This document shows, in pieces, positions 16,958 through 26,086 of a DNA stretch of 64,000 nucleotides. Origin of the DNA: Aeromicrobium camelliae (lineage in GTDB: Bacteria; Actinomycetota; Actinomycetes; Propionibacteriales; Nocardioidaceae). The translations under genes and the position numbers were made by a program. Under the pieces are notes generated by a model. It saw nothing but the letters and a program-made list of their open reading frames with translations, was not told where the DNA came from and did no database searches. Numbering within the stretch: position 1 is the stretch's first letter; each line of letters begins with the position of its first letter. The stretch is from positions 1 to 64,000 of the forward strand of contig NZ_RQJX01000015.1 of assembly GCF_003850045.1 (NCBI RefSeq). Reading direction: 5' to 3'.

Positions 16958-17487
16958 TGAGATCCTCCGTAGACCGTCTTCTCCGACTCCGGAGATCGCA
17001 CGATCGTCCCGTAGTGGGAACGGTAATACAGCAGCGGGTCGTCCGGTCCCTCGCGTACCGCCGCGTCGACGACACTGCCCACGAGGATCGTGTGGTCACC
17101 GCCGTCGTGGGCCGCGACGGTTTCGCACTCCAACCAGGCCAACGAGGCGTCGAGCAGCGCCACACCGGTGCTGCCACGGTGGTGCTTGATCTCGGCGAAC
17201 TGCTGCTCGAGCGGTCGCCCGCGGTGGGCGAACCACGCCGAATCGTCCCGGCCCTCTTCGGCGAGAATCGAGACTCCCCAGACGCCCGACGCCAGCACTG
17301 CGTCGTGGAAGCGGCTCGTCTTGTGCGAGCACACGAGCACGAGCGGCGGGTCGAGCGACACGGAGGTGAAGGCGCTCGCGGTCATCGCATGGTCGACGCC
17401 CTCGTGGACGGTGGACACCACCGTCACACCGCTGGCGAATCGGGACAATGCGCCGCGGAAAGCGGCCTGATCGACGGGATCGGACAC
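16954..17487 (-). CDS. Flavin reductase-like (split-barrel FMN) protein
   Basis: A 177-residue flavin-binding protein of the HpaC/flavin reductase family. 'RFASGVTVVSTVHEGVDHAMTASAF' region and 'VSLDPPLVLVCSHKTSRFHDAV' are the conserved N-terminal strands; 'FEIKHHRGSTG'-like text reads here FAEIKHHRGSTGVALLDASL, and 'HTILVGSVVDA' is the C-terminal strand pair. It would supply reduced FMN to a monooxygenase; no partner is adjacent. Start is GTG. A TAGGCT hexamer six bases before the GTG (within the end of the previous gene) suggests an internal leaderless promoter for this gene and vanW. Confidence 0.85.
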   Translation of the reverse strand: MSDPVDQAAFRGALSRFASGVTVVSTVHEGVDHAMTASAFTSVSLDPPLVLVCSHKTSRFHDAVLASGVWGVSILAEEGRDDSAWFAHRGRPLEQQFAEIKHHRGSTGVALLDASLAWLECETVAAHDGGDHTILVGSVVDAAVREGPDDPLLYYRSHYGTIVRSPESEKTVYGGSQ

Positions 17488-17496
17488 CCTCTCAGC

Positions 17497-17841
17497 CTAT
17501 GAGGTGGAGCCTGATCTCCGGTGAGCGGACCGCCACGTGATCACCACGAAGATCACCAGCGACGCCAGCATGAACGTCCACCCCACCGCGTCGGACCCGA
17601 CGAGCACGTCCCGACCGAGTTGCAGGAGCAGGACGACGAGCGCCCAGGTTCCGCCGGCCCAGGCGGGACCGAGTTCGGCGAGGTGAGCGGCGGACAGCGC
17701 GACGAGCCACACGAGGGTCAGGACGACGAGAAGCCCCCACGGGAGTGCCCAGCCGCCCACATCCGCGCGCTGGCGATGCACGAGCACGCCCAGGACCGCG
17801 GTGTACGCGCCGAGCGCGACGCAGACGAGACGGCCGATCAC
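17497..17841 (-). CDS. Small four-helix membrane protein linked to mshB
   Basis: A 114-residue protein with four membrane segments (about residues 3-20, 32-52, 64-78 and 87-103) and a basic tail. The GTG at 17841 overlaps the mshB stop as GTGA. A small membrane protein directly after mshB is found in other actinobacteria, including mycobacteria, but its role is unknown. It sits in the mshB - membrane protein - flavin reductase - vanW series. Confidence 0.8.
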   Translation of the reverse strand: MIGRLVCVALGAYTAVLGVLVHRQRADVGGWALPWGLLVVLTLVWLVALSAAHLAELGPAWAGGTWALVVLLLQLGRDVLVGSDAVGWTFMLASLVIFVVITWRSAHRRSGSTS

Positions 17842-18743
17842 ACGCCGGCGAACAGGTCGTCCTCGAAGCCGCCCTGGCCGACCGGTCCGCGCTGGCCCGC
17901 GGCCAAGCGGTAGTACTCGGTGCCCCAGACCTCGTTGCCGAGGTTGTTCGACAGCGCGAAGAAGGGCCCGTCGACGGCGATCTGCGAGGCGTGGGCGCGC
18001 ATCGCGTCCAGTTTGGCCTCGACCCAGGCGTTGGCGTCGATGCGCGCGTCCAGGTACTCGTCCTCGACGGCGAACGGGGGCGCCTGGTCCGGGTCCCACT
18101 CGTCGAAGCTGGTGTCGCCACTGGCCTTGAGCCGGCGCAGGCCCTCCCGCAGATGACTGGCGGACATCGCCGTCCAGTAGATCTTGGCGATCTGCCAGGG
18201 GTCGCCCAGATCGGGGCGATACGACCGTACGGCGGCGAGCTGGGCGCCGTACATGGCGACCCGGTGCGCCTGGATGTGGTCCGGATGCCCGTAGTTGCCG
18301 AACTGGTCGTACGTCACCAGCACCTGCGGACGCACCTCGCGGATGATCTCGACGAGCAGATCGGCGGCCGTGGTGAGATCGGCCGCCCAGAACGCGTCGG
18401 GACGGATCTGCTCGCCCGCGGCGGCATTGCCGTCCTCGCCCCACACCATGCCGGAGTCGCGGAAACGACCCGGGCCGCCGAGGAAGCGGTGATCGGTCAC
18501 GCCGAGCGCCTTCATCGCCTCGGCGAGCTCACCGATGCGGTGCTCCCCCAGCCGGTCCTCCTGGTCCGCGGCATAGTGGCCGATCTCGGGAGTGAGGATC
18601 TCGCCCTCCTCACCGAGCGTGCACGTCACGAGGGTGACGTGAGCGCCCTCCGCGACGTACTTGGCCATGGTGGCCCCGTTGTTGATCGACTCGTCGTCGG
18701 GGTGAGCGTGGACGAGCAGCAGGCGGCGATCCGGCAGCGACAT
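17838..18743 (-). CDS. mshB: N-acetyl-1-D-myo-inosityl-2-amino-2-deoxy-alpha-D-glucopyranoside deacetylase
   Basis: A 301-residue zinc deacetylase of the LmbE fold that removes acetate from GlcNAc-inositol in mycothiol synthesis. The zinc site is AHPDDE (His14, Asp17; Asp16 is the catalytic base) together with His156 in '[10 protein letters not shown]'; '[13 protein letters not shown]' is diagnostic for MshB over Mca when read with the C-terminal '[18 protein letters not shown]'. A TAGCCT hexamer seven bases before the ATG suggests leaderless expression. Mycothiol restricts the organism to actinobacteria. Confidence 0.93.
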   Translation of the reverse strand: MSLPDRRLLLVHAHPDDESINNGATMAKYVAEGAHVTLVTCTLGEEGEILTPEIGHYAADQEDRLGEHRIGELAEAMKALGVTDHRFLGGPGRFRDSGMVWGEDGNAAAGEQIRPDAFWAADLTTAADLLVEIIREVRPQVLVTYDQFGNYGHPDHIQAHRVAMYGAQLAAVRSYRPDLGDPWQIAKIYWTAMSASHLREGLRRLKASGDTSFDEWDPDQAPPFAVEDEYLDARIDANAWVEAKLDAMRAHASQIAVDGPFFALSNNLGNEVWGTEYYRLAAGQRGPVGQGGFEDDLFAGV

Positions 18744-18756
18744 AAGAGAAAGGCTA
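18744..18756 (-). promoter_or_regulatory. Probable leaderless promoter -10 of mshB
   Basis: On the minus strand TAGCCT (18756-18751) lies seven bases before the ATG at 18743, leaving no room for a ribosome-binding site. The same TAGSCT-type hexamer at the same distance precedes several other genes in the window. Confidence 0.5.
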
Positions 18757-18815
18757 GTCGCCCCCTCTGACCAACCGGTCCCGATCGGCGCCCTCCTGTG
18801 CGCCAAGATGGTGAC

Positions 18816-20894
18816 ATGACCGTCTCGTACCCGCGCTTGGCCGCCCGCACCGTCCGGTTCACCCTCGGGATCCCGCGGAACATCACCGTCTCCCCCGACG
18901 GACGCACGGTGCGGTTCGTCCGGACACCTGACGGGGTGACCCGCACAGGACAGCTGTGGGAGTACGACGTGGAGACCGGGTCCGAGACCCTCCTCGTCGA
19001 CCCGGCGGCACTGCTCGGTGCCGATGATGAGGAGCTGTCGCCCGAGGAGCGGGCTCGCCGCGAACGCAGCCGGGAGGCGGCGGGTGGCGTCGTGGCCTAC
19101 GACGTCGACGCGACCGGTCGATGGCTGTGCTTCGGGCTCTCCGGCCGATTGTGGGCCACCCACCTGGGCGCCCGCTCCACGCGCGAACTCCCCGCGGCGG
19201 GTCCGGTCATCGATCCGCGCCTCGACCCCACCGGCCGCCGCATCGCCTACGCCTCGGGCGGCGCGCTGCGCGTCATCGGTGTCGACGGTGCTGACGACCG
19301 CGCCCTCGCCGAACCCGAGACGCCGACGCAGGTGTGGGGACAAGCCGAATTCATCGCCGCCGAGGAGATGGACCGCTTCCGCGGGTTCTGGTGGTCGCCG
19401 GACGGCAATTCGCTGCTGGTCGAGCGCTACGACGAGAACGACGTTCCGGTCTGGCACGTCGCCGATCCGGCCAACCCCGATCGCCCGGCCGCCGAGCAGC
19501 GCTACCCCGCCGCCGGCACGCCCAACGCCGACGTGACGCTGTGGCACGTCGGCCTCGACGGCAGCCGCAAGGAGATCGAGTGGGACCGCGAGACGTACGA
19601 GTACCTCGCCCGGGTCTCCTGGACCGAGCACGGCGCCCCCGTCCTGCAGGTGATCACGCGTGACCAGCGCCGGTCGCTGCTGCTCTCGGTCGATGTCGAC
19701 TCCGGTGCCACCTCTCAGCTCGCGGAGCTCGCCGACGACGCCTGGGTCGACCTCACCGTGACCCCGCAGTTCGGGCCGGGCGGCCGCCTGGTCTGGTGCG
19801 ACGACATGGACGATCGCCGCCGCCTCGTCGTCGACAGCTCCCCCATCAGCGACCCGCGCTGGCAGGTCCGCGGGATCGTCGGCATCTTCGATGACGCCGT
19901 GATCGCCACCGTCTCCGACGAGCCCACCGAGGTTCACGTCGTCCGCTTCGGCTTCGACGGCTCGGAGACGGTGCTCACCGCCGGCGCCGGCGTGCACGGG
20001 GCGGTCGTGGGCGGACCCACCACCGTCATCACCCGCTCGTCGCTCGCCAGTCCGACACCCGAGGTGCTCGTGCACCACGAGGACACGTCGGCTTCCGGGG
20101 CGATCCGCGTGGTCATGCAGGAGCCGCCGTTCGCACCGCAGGTGGAGCTGGTGAGTCTGGGCGAGCGCGAACTCCGCGCAGCCGTGCTCTTTCCCCGCGA
20201 GCACGACGGCAACCCGCTGCCGATCCTCATGGACCCGTACGGCGGTCCGCACGCACAGCGGGTCATGGCGTCGGCGCGGCTGTTCCTCGAGCCCCAATGG
20301 CTGGCCGACCAGGGCTTCTGCGTGGTCGTGGCCGACGGCCGCGGTACGGGCGGACGCGGACACGACTGGGATCGCGCCATCCTCGACTCCTTCGCCGAGG
20401 TGACGCTGCAGGACCAGGTGGACGCTGTCGCCGCGGTCGCGGAGCGCTACGGCGACCGGGTCGATGCCTCGCGCGTCGGCATCATGGGGTGGTCGTACGG
20501 CGGCTACCTGGCGGCCCTGGCGGTGCTCGCCCGACCCGACGTCTTCCACGCCGCCGTCGCCGGCGCACCCGTCACCGAGTGGCGCTTGTACGACACCTGC
20601 TACACCGAGCGCTACCTCGGACACCCGGCGACCCAGCCCGAGGTCTACGACCGCAACTCCCTGCTGCCACTCGCGGAGAAGCTCGAACGGCCGCTCATGC
20701 TGATTCACGGCCTCGCCGACGACAACGTCGTGTCCGCGCACACCTTGCGCCTGTCCTCGGCGCTCCTGGCAGCCGGCAAGCCGCACACGGTCCTGCCGCT
20801 CTCGGGGGTCACCCACATGACGCCGCAGGAGACCGTGGCCGAGAACCTCAAGCTTCTCCAGGTGCAGTTCCTCAGCGAGCATCTGCACCGCTGA
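18816..20894 (+). CDS. S9 family peptidase (dipeptidyl peptidase IV-like)
   Basis: A 692-residue cytoplasmic prolyl-oligopeptidase-family enzyme. The first 430 residues form the beta-propeller (repeated '[12 protein letters not shown]' and '[22 protein letters not shown]' style blades, DPPIV_N type). The C-terminal alpha/beta hydrolase has the nucleophile in GWSYGGYLA, Asp in '[10 protein letters not shown]' and His in 'LSGVTHMTP'. '[16 protein letters not shown]' contains the Glu-Glu pair (here AEEMDR) that binds the free N-terminus in DPP IV, so it probably releases N-terminal dipeptides. No signal peptide is seen. Divergent from mshB; ends at a strong hairpin. Confidence 0.9.
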   Translation: MTVSYPRLAARTVRFTLGIPRNITVSPDGRTVRFVRTPDGVTRTGQLWEYDVETGSETLLVDPAALLGADDEELSPEERARRERSREAAGGVVAYDVDATGRWLCFGLSGRLWATHLGARSTRELPAAGPVIDPRLDPTGRRIAYASGGALRVIGVDGADDRALAEPETPTQVWGQAEFIAAEEMDRFRGFWWSPDGNSLLVERYDENDVPVWHVADPANPDRPAAEQRYPAAGTPNADVTLWHVGLDGSRKEIEWDRETYEYLARVSWTEHGAPVLQVITRDQRRSLLLSVDVDSGATSQLAELADDAWVDLTVTPQFGPGGRLVWCDDMDDRRRLVVDSSPISDPRWQVRGIVGIFDDAVIATVSDEPTEVHVVRFGFDGSETVLTAGAGVHGAVVGGPTTVITRSSLASPTPEVLVHHEDTSASGAIRVVMQEPPFAPQVELVSLGERELRAAVLFPREHDGNPLPILMDPYGGPHAQRVMASARLFLEPQWLADQGFCVVVADGRGTGGRGHDWDRAILDSFAEVTLQDQVDAVAAVAERYGDRVDASRVGIMGWSYGGYLAALAVLARPDVFHAAVAGAPVTEWRLYDTCYTERYLGHPATQPEVYDRNSLLPLAEKLERPLMLIHGLADDNVVSAHTLRLSSALLAAGKPHTVLPLSGVTHMTPQETVAENLKLLQVQFLSEHLHR

Positions 20895-20902
20895 CGTGAC
20901 GA

Positions 20903-20934
20903 AGGGGCGCCGAACCGCACGGTCCGGCGCCCCT
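20903..20934. terminator. Bidirectional hairpin terminator
   Basis: AGGGGCGCCG (20903-20912) pairs with CGGCGCCCCT (20925-20934) over ten bases; the loop contains a further ACC/GGT pairing. It lies between the convergent S9 peptidase and TRAP transporter genes. Confidence 0.75.
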
Positions 20935-20945
20935 GTCTCTGTGTC

Positions 20946-21959
20946 TCAGGAGCCCGGCTGGAACTCCACGATGTCCTGGTAGAGCTCGAGCTGTCGGCCC
21001 TCCAGGTTGTTCAGGAGGTAGTCACGGGCGCGGCTGCGGAACGCCTCCACGTCGACGTCCTCGACGACCTCGGGACCGCCGTTGGACGCCCACTCCTCGA
21101 CGATGGATTCCGTCTCCTCCTCGATGCAGGCGCGGTCCTCTTCGCGGGTCTCGCGGACGGCCGTCTCCAGCGCGTCCTGCTGATCGGCCGACAGGCCCTC
21201 CCACGTGTCGCTGTTGACGACCACGAGCTGCGATCCGACCGAGTGGCGGTTGAGGCTCACGTAGTCCTGCACCTCGTCGTAGCTGTTGGCCGAGACGACG
21301 GCGATCGGGTTCTCCTGACCGTCCACCGTGCCCTGCTGCAGCGCGAGGTAGATCTCCTCGAAAGCGACGGCCACGGCCTCGGCGCCGAGCGCCTTGGCGT
21401 TCTGCAGGTGCACCGCCGAGTCCGGGAAGCGCAGGCGCTGGCCCGCCAGGTCCTCCGGCGTCCGGATCGGCTTGTTGGCCGAGAACGTGCGGTCGCCGTA
21501 GTACCAGACGTCGAGGATCTTGGCGCCGGTCTCCTGCTCGAACTCGTCGCGCAGCGCCTGGGCTTCCTCGGACTCGTCGAACCAGGCGAACAGGTGATCC
21601 GCGTCCTCGAACGCGTACGCCATGTCCATCACGCCGATGGGCTCGAAGGTGCCGGCAAGCCCGGAGGCACCTTGCAGGTCGATGTCGATGTCGCCGGACA
21701 TCACGGAGGTGAACCGGTCGACGTCGCCGCCGAGCTGGCTCGACGGGAAGATCTCGATCTCGATGCCGTCCTCGGCGACGGCGTCGCGGACGAGCTCGGC
21801 GCCGCATGTGTTGTGCGGGTGGTTGTCGGGGTAGCTGTTGGCGAAGCTCAGCTTCGCCTCGTCGCCGCCGCCGGACTCGCCCTGCGGGCCGGCGCACGCG
21901 GCCAGTGCCACGGTCAACGGAAGTGCGGTCGCGAGAGCGCACAGCTGTCGGATTCTCAT
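20946..21959 (-). CDS. dctP: TRAP transporter substrate-binding lipoprotein (DctP family)
   Basis: A 337-residue extracytoplasmic binding protein. The signal peptide ends in the lipobox LAACAG, so it is lipid-anchored. The DctP/SiaP fold is recognised by 'SFANSYPDNHPHNTCGAELV', 'GGDVDRFTSVMSGDIDIDL', 'RTFSANKPIRTPEDLAGQRL RFPDSA' (the arginine in LRFPDS binds the ligand carboxylate) and 'GTVDGQENPIAVV'. Ligands of this class are organic acids, commonly uronates, sialate or C4-dicarboxylates. It is the last gene of the Idh-dctQ-dctM-dctP operon. Confidence 0.9.
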   Translation of the reverse strand: MRIRQLCALATALPLTVALAACAGPQGESGGGDEAKLSFANSYPDNHPHNTCGAELVRDAVAEDGIEIEIFPSSQLGGDVDRFTSVMSGDIDIDLQGASGLAGTFEPIGVMDMAYAFEDADHLFAWFDESEEAQALRDEFEQETGAKILDVWYYGDRTFSANKPIRTPEDLAGQRLRFPDSAVHLQNAKALGAEAVAVAFEEIYLALQQGTVDGQENPIAVVSANSYDEVQDYVSLNRHSVGSQLVVVNSDTWEGLSADQQDALETAVRETREEDRACIEEETESIVEEWASNGGPEVVEDVDVEAFRSRARDYLLNNLEGRQLELYQDIVEFQPGS

Positions 21960-21985
21960 GTTTCTCCTTCGGGGGTGACGCGGGC

Positions 21986-23260
21986 TCAGAGCCCGAGCAA
22001 GTGGGGCAGAGTCGTGACGATCTGCGGGAACGCGGTGATGAGCAGCTGCACGATCAGCAGCGGGATCAGGAAGGGCACGACGCCGCGGAACACCTCGTCC
22101 ACGCCACGTCGGGTCACCGAACTCATGACGTAGAGGACGCTGCCGACCGGCGGGGTGAGCAGCCCGATCATGAGGTTGACGATGATGATGACGCCCAGGT
22201 GCACGGGGTCGATGCCGAACTCGACGGCGATCGGCATGATCACCGGGACGACGATCATGATCACGGCGGTGGCGTCGATGACCATCCCGAGCACGATCAG
22301 CAGCACGTTGATCATCAGCAGGAACACCAGCTGGCTGTCCGTGATCGACGTGACCGCTTCGGCAACCGCCTGCGGCACCCGCTCGCGCGCGAGGATCCAG
22401 CCGAGCAGCACGGCCGACGCGAGGATCAGCGAGATCGAGGCGGTCGTGTGCGCGGTCTCCCGCACCGCATCCAGCAGCGAGCGCCAGGTGAGGGTGCGGT
22501 AGCAGAGGCCGAGGATCGCCATGTACGCCGCGCCCACGGCGGCGGCCTCGGTCGGCGTGAAGAGTCCCGACAGGATGCCGCCGAGGATGATGATCGGCGC
22601 CACCGCAGGACCGGCCATGCGGACCGCGGCACGACGCACACGGGCGCCGTCGAAGGGCGTGGTCTCCAGGTTCTCGTCGCGGCGGGTCAGGAAGAACACC
22701 GTGAGAACGAGGCTTCCGGCCATCATCAGCGCGGGAATCACCGATCCTGCGAACAGCGCGCCGGTCGACAGCGCTGCGACCGACGCGTAGATGACGGCCG
22801 GGATCGACGGCGGCATGACCGCCGCGATGAGCGAGGAACTCGCCGTCAGGCCCGAGGCGAAGCGGAACGAGTAGCCGGCCTTCTCCATCGCGTTGACCTG
22901 GATCTTGCCCATGGCCGCCGCGTCGGCGAGGGCCGATCCGCTCATCCACGAGAAGCCGACGCTGGTGCCGACGTTGACGTACCCGAGGTTGCCGCGGACC
23001 TTGCTGAGCAATGCCAGGGCGAACTCGAAGATGCGGTCTGCGACACCGCTGCGGTTGGCGATGGCACCGAGCAGGAAGAACAACGGGACGGCCAGCAGCG
23101 GGAAGGACGCCACGCCGTTGAAGGCCTGCCGGAACCCGAGCCCCACCGAATGTCCCTCGAGGAACATGTACAGCAGGCTGGGCCCGAGGAAGGCGAGTCC
23201 GACGGGGACCCGGATCGCGATGAGCGCGACGATCAGCGCTCCGAGAATCCACAAACTCAT
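21986..23260 (-). CDS. dctM: TRAP transporter large permease (DctM)
   Basis: A 424-residue, roughly 12-helix permease. 'LAVPLFFLLGAIANRSGVADRIF' region, 'GGGFSWMSGSALADAAAMG'-type text here GFSWMSGSALADAAAMGK, and 'TASSSLIAAVMPPSIPAVIY' are the characteristic DctM motifs; 'LTPPVGSVLYVMSSV' marks the second half. It moves substrate with sodium or protons after delivery by DctP. The ATG at 23260 overlaps the dctQ stop as ATGA. Confidence 0.92.
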   Translation of the reverse strand: MSLWILGALIVALIAIRVPVGLAFLGPSLLYMFLEGHSVGLGFRQAFNGVASFPLLAVPLFFLLGAIANRSGVADRIFEFALALLSKVRGNLGYVNVGTSVGFSWMSGSALADAAAMGKIQVNAMEKAGYSFRFASGLTASSSLIAAVMPPSIPAVIYASVAALSTGALFAGSVIPALMMAGSLVLTVFFLTRRDENLETTPFDGARVRRAAVRMAGPAVAPIIILGGILSGLFTPTEAAAVGAAYMAILGLCYRTLTWRSLLDAVRETAHTTASISLILASAVLLGWILARERVPQAVAEAVTSITDSQLVFLLMINVLLIVLGMVIDATAVIMIVVPVIMPIAVEFGIDPVHLGVIIIVNLMIGLLTPPVGSVLYVMSSVTRRGVDEVFRGVVPFLIPLLIVQLLITAFPQIVTTLPHLLGL

Positions 23261-23802
23261 GCCTGCACCTCCGTGTCGTCGTTCTGGGGATCCACCGCGG
23301 TCGAGCCGGGCCACACGACCGCCAGCACCGCGCGCACGAGCAGCAGCGCCACGCCGATGAGCGGAAGCAGGTAGATCCAGGTCATGGGAAGACCCAGGGC
23401 CGGCGTGGACTGGTTGCCGGAGGACTGGAACAGGAGCCATGCCTCGTTCAGCAGCAGCAGTGCCGTGAAGGCCACGACCAGGTGCGTGATGACAGCCAGC
23501 ACGCGCGCCGCCCGCCCGCGGACGTAACGTTCGATGACCCGCACGACGATGTGGCCGCTGCGTCCGTACAGCAGCCCGACGAGCAGGAACGTCAGCACGG
23601 GCAAGGCGAAACGTGCCATCTCCCCCGCGCCCACCCAGGTGGGACCGGGGGTGTAGCGCTGCACGGCCTGCAGCAGCACGAAGCCGAAGATGACGAGGAC
23701 GAGGACGCCGCCGATGACCTCCTCCACCACCGCGATGTAGCGCAGGGGACCGCGTTCGGACGGTCCTTGCTGTTCGACCACGGGATCACCGGGCTGCGAC
23801 AT
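23257..23802 (-). CDS. dctQ: TRAP transporter small permease (DctQ)
   Basis: A 181-residue protein with four membrane helices (about 25-45, 62-79, 98-119 and 140-165), the standard DctQ arrangement, with 'YTPGPTWVGAGEMARFALPVLTFL' region around helix 2 and the charged loop 'YGRSGHIVVRVIERYVRGRA'. I use the ATG at 23802 because AGGAG lies five bases upstream; a GTG at 23808 is too close to that site. The start lies inside the end of the oxidoreductase gene (17-base overlap). Confidence 0.88.
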   Translation of the reverse strand: MSQPGDPVVEQQGPSERGPLRYIAVVEEVIGGVLVLVIFGFVLLQAVQRYTPGPTWVGAGEMARFALPVLTFLLVGLLYGRSGHIVVRVIERYVRGRAARVLAVITHLVVAFTALLLLNEAWLLFQSSGNQSTPALGLPMTWIYLLPLIGVALLLVRAVLAVVWPGSTAVDPQNDDTEVQA

Positions 23803-24862
23803 CAGCACTCCTCTCAGCGGCTGAGGCGCCGGAGGGCACCCTCAGGTCGACCGGGTTTCCGGTCAGCGCGCTCTCCTCGACTGCGGCGACGACGCGGACG
23901 GACTCGAGCCCGTCGGCCGCCGTGACCTTCGGCTGCGCCGTACCGGCGATGACGTCGGCGAAGTGGTCGAGCTGTCGGCGCAGCGGGTCGTGACGCTCCT
24001 GCGCCAGCTCCGTCACGGCGAAGGGCTCCCACCAGGAGCGCGTCTCGGGGTAGTACCGCAACCGCAAGGTGGGGACCGAGATCGATCCGCGGGTGCCGGC
24101 GATGTGGTAGCAGTCCTCGTCGGGCGCCGAGTCGTACCGCGGGTTCTCCCCCGACGTCTGCTCCCAGGAGCGGGCGGAAGCGGCGACGTCGGAGAGCAGG
24201 AAGGTGCCGAGCGCGCCGTTGGCGAACTCCAGGATCACCGCGGCGGTGTCCTCCACCTCGAATCCACGGCGAGCGGAGCTGGTCACCGACCGGACCCGCG
24301 TGATGTCACCGCAGAGGGCCCGCAGGTTGTCGACGTCGTGGATGAGGTTGATGAGGATGGGGCCGCCGCCGGGGCGGGTCGTGCGCCAGGGCCCGACATC
24401 GAAGTAGTCGTCGGGCTTGTGGAACAGCGCGAGGCCGTTCACCGCCACGATCTCGCCCAGCTCGCCGGCCGCGATGGTCTCGACGGCCTTGGCCAGCAGG
24501 GGCGAGTGCCGCCGGTGGTGCCCCACCAGAACGGGGGTTCCGGTCCGCTCGACCGCGTCGACGATCTCGCGGGCGGACTCGATGCTCTCGGCGAGCGGCT
24601 TCTCGACGAGCGCCGGGACGCCGGCCTCGAGCGCGAGCAGCGCGTACTCGCGATGCAGCGCGTTCGGGGTGGCCACGAGCACGCCCTCGACGTCGGAGAG
24701 CACCGGCTCGAGTCGCTCGACGACCGCGCCGGCGGGCACGTCGAGGTCGTCCGCTCGAACGAAGGGATCCACCACGTACGCGAGCTCGAGTCGGGGGTGC
24801 TCGGCGATCAACCGGGCATGCTGCCGACCGATCAGCCCCGCCCCTACGACGGCTATGCGCAT
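23786..24862 (-). CDS. Gfo/Idh/MocA family NAD(P)-dependent oxidoreductase
   Basis: About 358 residues. The N-terminal Rossmann domain starts 'RIAVVGAGLIGRQHARLIAEH' region (GAGLIG), with 'VLVATPNALH' and the catalytic 'LVEKPLAESIESA' motif (EKP). The C-terminal domain has 'INLIHDVDNLRALCGDI', supplying the His of the Idh active site. Likely acts on a sugar acid or polyol imported by the TRAP system encoded in the same operon (inference). First gene of that operon, divergent from an IclR regulator; a GTG three bases upstream is an alternative start. Confidence 0.87.
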   Translation of the reverse strand: MRIAVVGAGLIGRQHARLIAEHPRLELAYVVDPFVRADDLDVPAGAVVERLEPVLSDVEGVLVATPNALHREYALLALEAGVPALVEKPLAESIESAREIVDAVERTGTPVLVGHHRRHSPLLAKAVETIAAGELGEIVAVNGLALFHKPDDYFDVGPWRTTRPGGGPILINLIHDVDNLRALCGDITRVRSVTSSARRGFEVEDTAAVILEFANGALGTFLLSDVAASARSWEQTSGENPRYDSAPDEDCYHIAGTRGSISVPTLRLRYYPETRSWWEPFAVTELAQERHDPLRRQLDHFADVIAGTAQPKVTAADGLESVRVVAAVEESALTGNPVDLRVPSGASAAERSADVAAR

Positions 24863-24964
24863 CACATCTCGCTTTCAAATAATGGCAATTGGTTTCTAAT
24901 AGTGACAATGGAGTATGGTGACGGTCACACGGCGATGTCAACTGCGACGTGTAGAAAGGTCCTC
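24863..24964. promoter_or_regulatory. Divergent control region between the TRAP/Idh operon and the IclR gene
   Basis: An AT-rich patch (24871-24912) in an otherwise very GC-rich sequence. It holds two related 15-base elements 20 bases apart on the same strand, AATAATGGCAATTGG (24878-24892) and AATAGTGACAATGGA (24898-24912), 11 of 15 matching, and a CAATTG palindrome. These are candidate IclR binding sites; the spacing of two helical turns supports it. Confidence 0.5.
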
Positions 24965-25723
24965 ATGGCTCCGGATTCGGCCGGCACGGTCGGCAAGGCA
25001 CTCGAGCTGCTCACGTGTCTCGGCTCGTTTCCGCACGGCGCCAGCGCTTCTCAACTCGCACAGCGCGTCGACTACCCGTTCAGCACCGTGTACCGGCTGC
25101 TCAACACGCTCGTGAGCACCGGGTACGCCAGCTTCGACCCCGAGACGAAGCACTATCGGCTCGGGCTGCGGGTGTTCCAGCTGAGCCACCAGGTCGCGAA
25201 CGCGCGGGGACTGAACGGACTGGCACTCCCCGTGCTGGAATCGCTCACCGCCACGACTGGCGAGAGTTCACTGTTGTCGGTGCTCGACGGCGAACGTCAC
25301 CTCACGGTGCACAAGGTCGACGGGCCGCAGTTCCGCATCACCACCGACCCGGGGGATCACGGCCCGCTCCACACCACGGCCTTGGGCAAGGCGCTCGTGG
25401 CGTTCAGCCCGCGCGATCAACGCGAACGTCTGATCTCCACACTCGAGCTGGCGCCGCAGACGCCACGGTCGATCACCGATCGCGATGCCTTCCGGGCCGA
25501 GATCGACTGGGTCGCGGAGCGCGGCTGGGCCACCCAGGACGAAGAGAACGACGTCGGGATGGCGGCGCTCGCGGTCCCCGTCATGACACCGGGCGGGCGC
25601 CTGCTTGCGGCACTGGCCGTGGCTGCGCCCGTCTTCCGGCGCACTGCGCTCGAACTCGAGGAGTTCTTGCCGGCACTGCGCGAGGCAGCGCACGAGCTCG
25701 GCCTGCAGCTGCCGGGACCATGA
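24965..25723 (+). CDS. IclR-family transcriptional regulator
   Basis: A 252-residue regulator. The N-terminal winged helix (residues 5-65) includes 'TVGKALELLTCLGSF', 'SASQLAQRVDYPFSTVYRLL' and 'YRLGLRVFQLSHQV'. The C-terminal effector domain has 'LHTTALGKALVAF' and 'WATQDEENDVGMAALAVPV', both characteristic. ATG 24965 is preceded by GAAAGG at four bases. It faces the oxidoreductase/TRAP operon and very likely controls it in response to the imported acid. Confidence 0.9.
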   Translation: MAPDSAGTVGKALELLTCLGSFPHGASASQLAQRVDYPFSTVYRLLNTLVSTGYASFDPETKHYRLGLRVFQLSHQVANARGLNGLALPVLESLTATTGESSLLSVLDGERHLTVHKVDGPQFRITTDPGDHGPLHTTALGKALVAFSPRDQRERLISTLELAPQTPRSITDRDAFRAEIDWVAERGWATQDEENDVGMAALAVPVMTPGGRLLAALAVAAPVFRRTALELEEFLPALREAAHELGLQLPGP

Positions 25724-25729
25724 ACCGGC

Positions 25730-26020
25730 TCAGCGCGACTCGGCCTGGCCCGGCGCGCGCTTGAGACGTCGCGGCGCTCGCGGCAGGTCGACTGGCACCG
25801 GCACGGCCGGTGGCGACACGGTCTCGGGCGCCCAGCCGCCGTGCCCGTCGGCGAGGTCGAGCACCGCCTCGTCGGCGGCGGGAAGCAGCACGACCCAGGC
25901 GTGGTCCTCGTCGTCCTCCTCGCCGGCGAACCCGACGCGACGGACGTCGGCCTCGTGCTGCAGCTCCTCGAGGAACGCCTCGGCATCATCCCGTTCGTCG
26001 AACCAGATCTCGACGCTCAT
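25730..26020 (-). CDS. Conserved hypothetical acidic protein
   Basis: A 96-residue protein beginning 'MSVEIWFDERDDAEAFLEEL'. The first 50 residues look like a small ferredoxin-like alpha/beta unit (strand, acidic helix, strand 'AWVVLLP'); the tail from residue 62 is proline-rich and basic (SPPAVPVPVDLPRAPRRLKR). No family name can be given. It ends 6 bases after the IclR stop on the other strand and begins just after the hairpin at 26041-26073, so it has its own promoter. Confidence 0.7.
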   Translation of the reverse strand: MSVEIWFDERDDAEAFLEELQHEADVRRVGFAGEEDDEDHAWVVLLPAADEAVLDLADGHGGWAPETVSPPAVPVPVDLPRAPRRLKRAPGQAESR

Positions 26021-26040
26021 GGCTGGGCATCCTAACGCCG

Positions 26041-26073
26041 CGAGGGCGGGTGGTCATCGACCACCCGCCCTCG
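26041..26073. terminator. Strong hairpin terminator after the metallophosphoesterase gene
   Basis: GAGGGCGGGTGGT (26042-26054) and ACCACCCGCCCTC (26060-26072) are perfect complements around a 5-base loop, extended by one pair at each outer end. It lies 14 bases beyond the stop of the large (-) strand gene. Confidence 0.8.
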
Positions 26074-26086
26074 CATCACCGCACCG

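Noticed and set aside
17838-20888. A continuous minus-strand frame of about 1,000 codons covering mshB and running antisense through the whole S9 peptidase gene
   Set aside because: Only the last 301 codons (mshB) show protein-like composition. The upstream part mirrors the peptidase codons and is a by-product of very high third-position GC.
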